From assembly GCA_021780755.1 (NCBI GenBank), contig JAJXYF010000005.1:41031-105030 (forward strand): DNA of 64,000 nucleotides. Reading direction: 5' to 3'. Under the pieces are notes generated by a model that was not told the DNA's origin, searched no databases, and was given only the letters and a program-made list of their open reading frames with translations. The stretch comes from Deltaproteobacteria bacterium (GTDB taxonomy: Bacteria; Desulfobacterota; Binatia; Binatales; Binataceae). This document shows, piece after piece, positions 8,443 through 18,100 of this stretch (position 1 is its first letter; every line of letters starts with the position of its first letter). Made by a program: the position numbers and the translations under genes.

Positions 8443-8536
8443 CCCGTCTGTTACGGGCCGACAGCACTCCGGCGTGCCTTCGCATGGACGCCAGCGCAAA
8501 CGGTTCCCCCTTTCCCATCATCGATCCCTGCGCCCG

Positions 8537-8911
8537 CTACTTCTTGCAGAAGGTGCGCACGTAGGCGACCAGCCCCTTAATCTCTCCGTCGTCGAACGCT
8601 TGTTCCCACGGCGGCATATCGCCCGGCAGATTCACCGCCGGGCCGCCCTCCTTGATCGCTTTGAACATGGTGTCGTCAGAGATTTTCGACATCGTAGCGC
8701 AATCGGCAAAATCGCGCGGACGGGTCTTGAGTGTTGAAGCATTAACGCCGTCGCCATGTCCGGTCGGACCATGGCACTTCGCGCAATAGATGGTGTATTG
8801 GCTCGCCGGGCTGTCGCCATCGTCGCCGGCCGCCGCGCGCTGAATCGTTCCCGCGATCGCGATGACACACACGAGTGCCGCCGTTCCAATCATGGTTCGG
8901 GCTCTTCTCAC
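8537..8911 (-). CDS. Monohaem cytochrome c, periplasmic
   Basis: A 124-residue exported cytochrome. A signal peptide (TALVCVIAIAGTIQRAAAG region, cleavage about residue 28) is followed by the haem-binding CAKCH at residues 43-47. The likely axial Met99 lies in GDMPPW. 'GDGVNASTLKTRPRDF' and 'LVAYVRTFC' are typical of class I cytochromes c such as those in cbb3 or soluble electron carriers. It is the last gene of a minus-strand operon with a second small cytochrome (8940-9221) and a porin (9236-10756). The set therefore probably serves electron transfer at or across the outer envelope, or oxidation of an imported substrate. Confidence 0.9.
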   Translation of the reverse strand: MRRARTMIGTAALVCVIAIAGTIQRAAAGDDGDSPASQYTIYCAKCHGPTGHGDGVNASTLKTRPRDFADCATMSKISDDTMFKAIKEGGPAVNLPGDMPPWEQAFDDGEIKGLVAYVRTFCKK

Positions 8912-8939
8912 TACTTGCCTCTCCTTGAAAATCCACCAC

Positions 8940-9221
8940 TTAGCGTGCCTTCAAATACTGCAATATCGCTTTGGCGTCGTCGGGCGGGATGTTTCCGACC
9001 GTCCGCATGTGCATGATGATCTGGTCCCACTCATACGGCGCCTTCTCGGATCCGGGCCGCGCGTTATGGCAGGTGTTGCAGTACACGGGCCACAGCCTCG
9101 CACCCTCGCGGAACAGTCGTCGCTGCTCGGCCACACTTGGATTCTCCTGCGCCAAAACCGGCGCACCCGCCGATCCGATCGCGAGAGTTGCCAGTACGAT
9201 TGCCGCGAATATTTTCCTCAC
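8940..9221 (-). CDS. Small c-type cytochrome (93 residues)
   Basis: The signal peptide MRKIFAAIVLATLAIGSAGA is followed by a mature domain of about 70 residues with a single CNTCH haem site (residues 48-52). The sixth ligand is uncertain: Met70 or Met72 in 'IIMHMRTVGN' are candidates. The ending 'IPPDDAKAILQYLKAR' is the C-terminal helix seen in short cytochromes attached to quinoprotein or methane/alkane oxidation systems. It lies 14 bp after the porin gene and 28 bp before the next cytochrome gene, so the three are probably cotranscribed. Confidence 0.88.
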   Translation of the reverse strand: MRKIFAAIVLATLAIGSAGAPVLAQENPSVAEQRRLFREGARLWPVYCNTCHNARPGSEKAPYEWDQIIMHMRTVGNIPPDDAKAILQYLKAR

Positions 9222-9235
9222 GACGGTGACTCCGC

Positions 9236-10756
9236 TCAGAATCCGACCGTGAATTGCGTCAGGAAGGCGCGGTCGTTGGGAGTCGCGCCCACCGGTGTCT
9301 CGGCGCCGGTCGAGGAAACGAATACTCCTCCGGCGTGCGGCAATTCGAGGTCGAATTCATTCTGCCAGACGATCGACGGTGCGAACCAATAGTCCAGACC
9401 CAAAGCCACTTCGCGAGCGTGTGGCGCGTAAGTGGACGGCGAACCGTTAACGCCGAAATCGGGCACCAGTCCGACCTGCATGCCGCCCATACCGACCCCG
9501 GTGGCGCCCGCGATGTCATCGGTTGAAACGCCGCGCTGGTTAACTCCCGAATAACGCACCAGCGGCTCGAACCGATGGAGATAGCCATTGAGCGTATCGG
9601 AAAGGAACGGGACATTAAGACCGTTCAAGAAGTAGCCGGCCTGCAGGTACCATCCCTGGCGATTGTCGGACGCCTGTCCGTTGGGCATCTGGCGGTACGC
9701 CTCCAGCCATTCACCGCGGGTTTGCAGGTTATCAATGAAGTAGTTGAAATCCACGCCCCACGAGGTGAGCCACTTTCCATTTGTCCATTTGCCATCGTAG
9801 GTGGACGCCCCGAGCTCGAGCCGGCCCATTTCCAAATCAAGCGGGAGCGGATAGATGCGGAAGCGCGCACCGATTGATTTGCCGTTGGTCTGGCTGTTGG
9901 CGACCGCCGTCGGACTCGAGACCGCGGCGCCGAGGACCGACGAAGTGTAGTTGGGGCCGTTGCCGCCCCACACCGTGTAATCGAAATCCTGACCGAGCTT
10001 GCCGAACTGCATGCCACCGCGAAGCTGGACTCCGATCTCCCCCGGCGGAACCACCGGCTCGACCCCAAACGGCAGCGGCGCCGTCACAAACCGGTTCACC
10101 CACATTGGGCTTTGGTCCTCGTACCAGTCACCGAATGGTTGGTCATAAAGCCCCGCTACCACCGTCAGGTAATTGTTAACAAAGATCTGAAAATCGGCGG
10201 TTGACAGATCAGTTCCCGTCCCGGTGCTGCCGAACCCCGCGCTGAGCACGCCCTGGAACAATATCCAGTCAGTCGGGCGGTACAGAATCATCGGCTCCCA
10301 GTCAGCAAAGAACGAGTTCTGGGACCCATGATGAAGGTCGTTGAAGGCGCTGCTTTGTTGGTCGTAGGTAAAGTTGCCGCCGGCAGCTCCGGTCACCGTG
10401 AAAGTGTGTGTTCCGAGGTATCGATCGAAGACGTCGCCGAACTGTGACGGCGCCATCGGCGCATCGACCTTGGTCTGCAGCGTTTCGATCTTTGTGCTGG
10501 TGTCGGTTTGCAGCTTCTGATTGGCGGCTTTCAGTTGCTGATTCTGGTCCTGGATCTCGCCGACTTTCTGCTCAAGAGTTTGGATTTTCGCTTCGTCCCG
10601 TTCCTTGTCGGCCTTCAGTTCCTCAATTTCCTGCATGATCCGTCTGAGCGTCTGCGCCTCGGTCGCGGCGGCGCTCGCCCTGGCCGGACACACCGAGGCG
10701 ATAATCAAGATGCCGCCGAGAACCAGGCACAGCCTTCCCAACGTCTCGTGGGCCAT
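9236..10756 (-). CDS. Outer-membrane porin with N-terminal coiled coil
   Basis: A 506-residue exported protein with a signal peptide ending near 'CPARASA'. A heptad-like coiled coil follows at about residues 33-95 (EEL, KADKER, IQTLEQKVGEIQDQN, LQTDTSTKI). The rest is a beta-strand-rich barrel ending in phenylalanine (FTVGF), the usual C-terminal signal for BAM-mediated outer-membrane insertion. The architecture (periplasmic coiled coil plus barrel) resembles Omp-alpha/OprP-type porins and the porin-like partners of cytochromes. It is the first gene of an operon with two cytochromes c. Substrate unknown. Confidence 0.85.
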   Translation of the reverse strand: MAHETLGRLCLVLGGILIIASVCPARASAAATEAQTLRRIMQEIEELKADKERDEAKIQTLEQKVGEIQDQNQQLKAANQKLQTDTSTKIETLQTKVDAPMAPSQFGDVFDRYLGTHTFTVTGAAGGNFTYDQQSSAFNDLHHGSQNSFFADWEPMILYRPTDWILFQGVLSAGFGSTGTGTDLSTADFQIFVNNYLTVVAGLYDQPFGDWYEDQSPMWVNRFVTAPLPFGVEPVVPPGEIGVQLRGGMQFGKLGQDFDYTVWGGNGPNYTSSVLGAAVSSPTAVANSQTNGKSIGARFRIYPLPLDLEMGRLELGASTYDGKWTNGKWLTSWGVDFNYFIDNLQTRGEWLEAYRQMPNGQASDNRQGWYLQAGYFLNGLNVPFLSDTLNGYLHRFEPLVRYSGVNQRGVSTDDIAGATGVGMGGMQVGLVPDFGVNGSPSTYAPHAREVALGLDYWFAPSIVWQNEFDLELPHAGGVFVSSTGAETPVGATPNDRAFLTQFTVGF

Positions 10757-11094
10757 CGCTTGCTTCCTTCCAATCGCACCTCATTAAGGCGCGTTCCATT
10801 GAGTCCGCATGCAGTCCGAGGGCCACACGGGATCGTCCACGCGGAGAGGCAAAAAATTGCGTGTTCCGTGGGGCAATATAATAGCAAATGCTTGCGCAGG
10901 ATACTTTATAATAAAGAATTGCCGTTCTTCCAAGAACCAAAGAATTTGCTTTTGAGCACATTCGAAGATCCCAATGTGCTTCCATCGCGCCTCCGCCGAT
11001 TCCCGAAAGCCCGACACCAGTCGTGCGGTCGCTCTCACTGGAACTCGCCACTACGATCTGGCAGGATCCTACGGAACCGATTTCCCGTCCTCAT
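10757..11094. promoter_or_regulatory. Upstream region of the porin-cytochrome operon
   Basis: A 338-bp gap with no supported gene. It is AT-rich around 10870-10930 and contains CTTTATAATAAAG (a near-palindrome) plus a perfect inverted repeat GTTCTT-CC-AAGAAC at 10924-10937. These are candidate promoter/operator elements for the minus-strand porin operon that starts at 10756. No exact -35/-10 pair could be assigned. Confidence 0.35.
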
Positions 11095-11180
11095 GCCGAG
11101 GTGGCGAAACGGCAGACGCAGTGGACTCAAAATCCACCGTGGGTAACCACATGGGGGTTCAAGTCCCCCCCTCGGCACCA
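11095..11180 (+). tRNA. tRNA-Leu(CAA)
   Basis: The acceptor stem GCCGAGG (11095-11101) pairs with CCTCGGC (11170-11176), followed by A and an encoded CCA (11178-11180). The anticodon stem GTGGA/TCCAC encloses the loop CTCAAAA, giving anticodon CAA. A long variable arm (TGGG-TAAC-CCA type) identifies a class II tRNA, and the T arm is GGGGG-TTCAAGT-CCCCC. It reads UUG leucine codons. Confidence 0.96.
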
Positions 11181-12151
11181 AACTTCAGCTCTATGGGACC
11201 GCAGCCCGCCTGTCGGGTCGAAAGTTGGACGAGTTTCAGCGTCCCTTCGAACAATCATTCTCGGTGCTGGTAAGCAGCGCTTCGCAACTCAGATTAACAG
11301 ATTAGGTAATCGATTCAGCGAGGATCGGTATTATTTGTTCTCTCAATAACTAAACGCTCTTTCGTCTTGATTTCATTGCGTCCACACTAAGCCTAGAGTG
11401 TTTGCTATTAAGCGCCTGCCCGGTTAGTCGGTCGCAACCCATCGCAAAAGCGGTTGATGCGTGGAGAACAGCCTTGTGAAAAGGGCATTGACGAAATTTT
11501 TGGGCTTCGTCGTCGGTCATGATCGGGGCGCGAAGATCGACCTATCGCATCGGAACTACTGTATTTGTGGCGCACTGAAGCCGGAGGTTGGAGCGCGGGG
11601 AAGCGCCGTGTCTTTGAACAGAGCGAGTCCCGAGCGGAGCATGAACACGGCGGGGAAATAGGCGCCGGGCCAACGCCCGCGGGAGACACTTCATCCGATG
11701 CCTGCACTGCGACAATCGCCGCACCGCGGTATCCCGGCGCCGTCACATTTATAGCCGGATCGCTGCTCCAGCCATGATTAGGCTGAGCATCGCGAGCGAC
11801 ATTAGTAACTTCGGTAAGCTCGATCCGAAAGGAGTCCCGAAAGCGCGGACCCAACGAGTCGAGACGCGAGAACCTTGGTGTGTTAATCGAAGAAATGACC
11901 GCGCAAGCGAGCTTGGATTCACTCTTGGTCCAGCGACGCCGTCCCACGCAGAGCTATCGATGACCAACGTGGGCGAACACGGAAAGCCTCCGATACTCAA
12001 TCGCAAAGGGGCCTGGTCACTGCCGAGCGTTTTGCTGCGCTGGCTGCTCGGTTGAGACGGGCGACTTGAATGCGGGACTGCCGTCTCGCGTCCTCCCGCG
12101 CCTCACGATCCGATTACAAAAGCATTCGCGGATGAGCGGCTGGACGAAGCT
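11181..12151. other. Gene-poor region downstream of tRNA-Leu
   Basis: About 970 bp without a gene I can support. Open frames exist on both strands (for example 11408-11947 minus, 11774-12055 plus), but they are rich in Arg/Ser/Pro, show no domain or Shine-Dalgarno, and overlap each other. No duplicated tRNA 3' end was seen, so an integrated element is not shown. A hairpin GAGACGG...CCGTCTC spans about 12053-12092, just ahead of the glucan synthase gene. Confidence 0.5.
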
Positions 12152-15100
12152 TTGGTCCAGCGAGTCACGGCGAGTTCATCGCGCCCAAAGGCCGTTGTGA
12201 AGAATATTTTCCAACACGTATTAAAGAGTGCCGCGGCCGGCTTTCCGCCCGAAACGGACGAGCCGATTCGCGCTGAGTTATTCAGCATCGAACGCCTCGA
12301 ACAGCATGCCGAGAGCCTCGCGCACGCGCAGCGGATTACGATCAGGCGGGGCGCCGGCCGAGACCTGAGGCACCGGCTCCATGACAACGGCCGGGTGCTG
12401 CTCGAAGCGTACGGCGCCACCGTCAGAGCGGTGCGGGAGGAACGCGCGATTACCGCGGCGGCCGAGTGGCTGATCGACAACTTTTACGTGGCGCAGGAGC
12501 AGATTCGCGAGATCAGCGAGGACCTTCCGCGTGGCTTTTACCGTGGGCTGCCCAAGCTCGCCGACGGGCCATTGAAGGGTTACCCGCGCGTTTTCGGCGT
12601 GGCGTGGGCGTTCGTCGCGCATACGGACAGCCGCTTCGAGCCGGAGCAGTTGTGCCGGTTTGTGCGCTCCTATCAGCGCGTGCAACCGCTCACGATGGGC
12701 GAACTCTGGGCGGTCGCGATAACGCTGCGAATCGTGCTGGTGGAGAATTTGCGGCGCGCGGCCGAGCGCACCGTGAACGATCGGGCCGCGCGCCAGGCCG
12801 CGGATGCACTGGCCGATCGCCTGCTGGGAGTCGGCCGGCATGAAGCCGAGGCCCCGGCGGCCGCTTTGCGGCGATTCGATAAGCAACCGGTGCCGCGGGC
12901 CCTCGCGGTTCAACTCGTCCAGCGCCTGCGCGATCAGGATCAGAAGGTGACCCCCGCGCTGGTCTGGTTAGACCAACGTCTGGCCGCCATGGGCACGACC
13001 GCTGACGAAGCGGTCCGCGCCGAGCATCAGACCCAGGGCGCGATGAACGTGACCGTGCGTAACGTGATCACGAGCATGCGCATGATATCCGCCGTCGATT
13101 GGGCGGAGTTCTTCGAGAGTGTGAGTCTCGTCGATGCCGCGCTGCGCGCCGACAGCGACTTCGCCGAAATGGATTTTCCCACTCGGGATCGCTACCGGCA
13201 TGCGATTGAGGAACTGGCGCGCGGCTCGGGCCAACCGGAACTCGAGGTCGCCCGTCATGCCATCGCGGCGGCAAAGCGCGCGGTGGCCGTGCCGGCCATC
13301 GGCCGCTGTGAGACCGCGGAGATTATGCGGGAGACCGGCTATTACCTCATCTCGAAGGGGCGGCGCGTTATCGAGCGGGAGATCGGATTCCGGGTTCCGA
13401 TCGGCGAATCGCTGGTGCGGGCCAACGCGGCGGTCGGCATTCTGGGTTATGTCGGGACGCTCGCGATAATCGGCGTGTTCATTCTGATCCTGCCGTTGAT
13501 TGGCGTGGCGGAGTTCGGCGTCACCGGATGGATTTTATGCTTGCTCGGATTGCTCGCCATCGCACCGGCCTCGGACGCTGCCGTGGCGCTGGTCAATCGC
13601 GGCGTTGCGAGCGCCGTCGGGGCCCGAACTTTGCCGGCGATGGAGCTTGCCCACGGAGTGCCGGCGGGCCTGCGCACGATGATCGTGGTGCCCACGCTCT
13701 TGACGACCCCGGCAGAACTCGCGGAGCAAATCGAGAGCCTCGAGGTGCATTACCTGGCGAGTCAGGATGGCGACTTGTGCTTCGCGCTGCTCTCGGACTG
13801 GACCGACAGCGCCACCGAGAATGCGGCGGATGATGACGACCTGCTGGAGGCCGCCGCGGCCGGAATCGCGCGGCTGAATCAACGCCATGGATCGGCTGCG
13901 GACGGCGCGCGCTTCTTTCTGCTCCATCGCCGGCGGATCTGGAACGAGGGGCAGGGAAAGTGGATCGGATGGGAACGCAAGCGCGGCAAGCTGCACGAGC
14001 TGAACCGCCTGCTGCGCGGGGCCACCGACACGACCTACGCGGCGATCGGCGGCCGTCCGCCCATCGTACCCGCCGGCGTTCGCTACGTGATCACGCTCGA
14101 CGCCGATACCCGGCTACCGCGCGGAACTGTCAGACGGCTGATTGGGAAGATGGCGCATCCGCTCAACCGGCCGCGGCTCGAGGCCGAGAGCGGGCGGGTC
14201 GTCGAGGGCTACGCGGTGCTGCAACCGCGAGTTACCCCGTCGTTGCCGAGTGGTCGCGAGGGTTCGCTGTTCCAGCGCATCTTCACCAGCCCGAGCGGAT
14301 TGGATCCCTACGCCTTCGCGGTCTCTGACGTGTACCAGGATCTCTTCGGCGAAGGTTCATACAGCGGCAAAGGAATTTACGATGTGGACGCCTTCGAGGC
14401 GGCGCTCGACGGCCGGCTGCCCGAGAGCGTGATCCTCAGTCACGATCTGCTCGAGGGAATTTTCGCGCGCGCCGGATTGGCGTCCGATATCGAGGTGGTC
14501 GAAGAGTTTCCATCGCGCTACGACGCCGCTGCGGCGCGCCAGCATCGCTGGGCCCGCGGTGATTGGCAACTGCTGCCGTGGGTCTTTGGCCGAGGCCGGG
14601 ATTCCACCGGCGACCAGCGCCGAACCGCGATTCCTTTGATCGGCCGCTGGAAGATGATGGACAATCTGCGGCGGACGCTGTCGGCGCCGGCCGCGTTTCT
14701 CGCGTTGTTGGTGGGATGGACGCTGCCGTTGGCCGCCGCCGCGATGTGGAGCGGGTTCGTGGTGGCGACGCTTGCCCTACCCACACTTTTGCCGGCTTTT
14801 CTCGGGATAGTGCCGCGCCGGCGCGGGCTCTCCCAGCGAAGACATTGGTTCGCGGTCGGTACCGACTTCGCCCTTTCCCTGTCGCAGGTCGCCCTCCTGA
14901 TCATTTTGCTTGCCCACCAGGCATGGCTGATGACCGACGCAATCGTGCGCACCTTCTTTCGCATGTTCGTCAAACAACGGCGCTTGCTCGAATGGGTAAC
15001 CGCCGCTCAGGCGAGGCTCAGCACCGAACTCGACCTCGCCGGATACTATCGCTGGATGGCGGGCGGTATCGAGTTCGCCGGCCTCGCCATTGTCGTTATC

Positions 15101-18100
15101 GCGTGCTTCGGTCGCAGGGCGTGGCCGGTCGCGGCTCCCTTTGTGATCCTGTGGATGGCCGCCCCGGCGGTCGCACGATGGGCGAGTCTTTCGCCCCCGA
15201 TGGCGGGTTCCGATCCGCTGTCGATCGAGGACGCTCGAGCGCTGCGGCTGATCGCACGCAGGACCTGGCGCTTCTTCGAAACCTTCGTTACGGCAAGCGA
15301 CCACATGCTGCCGCCGGACAACTTCCAGGAAGAACCGCAGCCAGTGCTAGCCCATCGGACTTCGCCGACCAACCTTGGGCTATACCTGCTGTCGGTGATA
15401 ACTGCTGGTGATTTTGGCTGGCTGGGAAAATTTGAGACGGCCGAGCGGGTGGAAGCCACGCTCGCGACCATGAACCGGCTCGAGCGTTTCCGCGGACATT
15501 TCTACAACTGGTACGACACGCACGACCTTCGTCCGCTGGATCCGAAATACATCTCCGCGGTGGACAGCGGGAATCTCGCCGGTCATCTGATCGCGCTTGG
15601 CAACGCCTGCCGGGAAATGACCGTCGCGCCCGTGACGGGGCTGGAATGGCTGGTTGGAATCGATGATGCGCTGGAAATCACGCGCGAGTCGCTGCGCGGG
15701 CTCTCGGATGATCGACGGACCTCAAGCGTGACCCGAAAGCATCTTGAGGACGCTCTGGAGGATCTTTCCATCGCGGTCTCAGCCGCGCTCAGAATCGCCG
15801 GAGAACCGGGACTTGACGCCGAAAGCCGACACGGTGCTGAAAAATCGGGCGGGCCGGCCCGCGCAACCCCGGCAGATCTAAGCGTGTGGATGGCGGAACT
15901 GGCGCCGCGTGCCGATACGCTCACTGACATTGCGCGCACGTTGCGGGCGGAGCGTGCCGACGAGGCCAGCGCTGAAGTGCTGGCCTGTGCGGAGACGGTG
16001 AATGCTACCCTGCGCAGCCATCAGCGCGATTTCGACCAGCTGATGCCTTGGGCGAAGCTTGTCGCCGGGGACGCCGCGCTCGCCGTGGCAGTGAAGGCGG
16101 CGACCGAGGTCACTTCGGAGCGGGTAGTGCCGCGCCTCTTCGATTCGGTTCCGACCCTGGCCGATCTGCCCAATAGTTGCGAGGCCGCGGTGCTCCTGCT
16201 GACGCAGCGCCGGGACGGGAACGCTGCGCAATCTGCTGCGGCGGGTGCCTCGCCCAACCCTCGCGTAGATGTTTTGGTTGACGCCCTGAAGCGCTCGGCC
16301 AGCACCGCGCGGGCGTTCACGCGACGCCTGGAGGCGCTCGGCGAACTGACCAGGAAAATGTTCGACGCGATGGAGTTCGGTTTCCTCTTCAACCCGGCGC
16401 GCCAACTGCTCTCGATCGGGTATCTGGCTACGGACGGCAGCCTCGATCCGAGCTGCTATGACTTGCTCGCCTCCGAGGCGCGCCTGGCGAGTTTCGTGGC
16501 GATCGCCAAGGGCGATCTGCCGACCCGGCACTGGTTTCGGCTCGGCCGTACCGAAACCCCGGTGGGGCGCGGTTCGGCGTTGGTCTCATGGTCCGGTTCG
16601 ATCTTCGAGTACCTGATGCCAAGCCTGGTGATGCGCGCGCCGTCAGACAGCCTGCTTGAGCAAAGCAACCGCTTCGTGGTCCAGCGGCAGATTGAATACG
16701 GTGCCGAACTCGGCCTTCCGTGGGGCGTGTCGGAATCCGCCTACAACACTCGCGATCTGGAACTCACCTATCAATATTCAAGCTTTGGCGTCCCCGGCCT
16801 GGGGCTCAAGCGCGGACTCGGCCGCGACGCGGTTATCGCTCCGTACGCAACGGCGCTGGCGGCGATGGTCGATCCGCAAGCCGCGGCGCGAAACTTCACA
16901 CGGCTGGCCGCCGCGGGGGGCCGCGGCAGGTATGGGTGGTATGACGCCTTGGACTATACACCGGCGCGCCTCCCTGAGGGCCAAAAGGTAGCGATCGTTC
17001 GCTCCTACATGGCGCACCATCAAGGGATGACCTTGATCGCGATCTCCGATGCTCTGCGGGACGGTGCGATGCGCGCGCGCTTTCACGCCGAGCCGATCAT
17101 CCAGGCGACTGAGCTTTTGTTGCAGGAACGAGTCCCGCGGGATGTGTTGGTGGCCCATCCGGGAGTCGCCGAAGTAGCGGCGGCGGCCAACGTCCGCGAA
17201 CTGATTCCGCCGATGCCGCGCCGCTTCCGATCCCCTCATCAACTGATTCCCCGTACTCACCTGCTCTCCAACGGCAATTACGCGGTCATGATCACCGCGG
17301 CGGGCTCAGGATACAGCCGCTGGAAGGATCTTGCGGTCACGCGTTGGCGCGAGGACGCTACCTGCGATTCGTGGGGCTCTTATATCTTCGTGCGCGACGT
17401 GCGCAGCGGCGACGTGTGGTCGGCAGGCTACCAGCCAACCGGGGTCGAGCCGGACAACTACGAGGCGACCTTCTTCGAGGATCGCGCCGAATTCGTCAGG
17501 CACGATGGACTGATCGAGACGAAAATGGAGATTGCAGTGTCTCCGGAGCACGATACTGAGGTGCGCCGCGTCTCGATCTCGAATCACGGCACCGCGGTGC
17601 GCGAGATCGAGCTGACCTCATATGCGGAGGTGGTGTTGGCAGCGGAGGCGGCCGACGCCGCGCATCCGGCCTTCTCCAAACTTTTCGTCCAAACCGAGTT
17701 CGTCGCCGACAGCGATGCGCTGCTCGCTACACGGCGGCTGCGGTCGCCGTCTGACCATGAGATCTGGGCGGCGCACATGGCGGTGGTCGAGGGCGAGGTC
17801 GTGGGTGCAGCGCAATTCGAGACTGATCGGGCGCGCTTTCTGGGACGGGGGCGCGGACTCCGGACGCCGGTCGCGGTGATTGACGGCCGACCACTTTCCA
17901 ACACTGACGGCGCCGTACTCGATCCGATCTTCAGTCTTCGTCGCCGCTTCCGGCTTGCGCCTGGGGCCACGGCGCGGATGGCGTTCTGGACGCTGGTCGC
18001 GCCCTCGCGCGGCGCGGCGCTCAACCTGGCCGACCAACATCATGATCCCGCGGCATTCGACCGGGCCATCACGCTCGCTTGGACGCAAGCGCAAATTCAG

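Noticed and set aside
8189..8480. yybP-ykoY manganese riboswitch before the MntP-like gene
   Set aside because: The conserved GGGGAGUAG-type and closing elements could not be matched on the minus strand.
11408..11947. 179-codon minus-strand frame after the tRNA
   Set aside because: Ser/Arg/Pro-rich, no Shine-Dalgarno, no family; a chance frame in a GC-rich gap.
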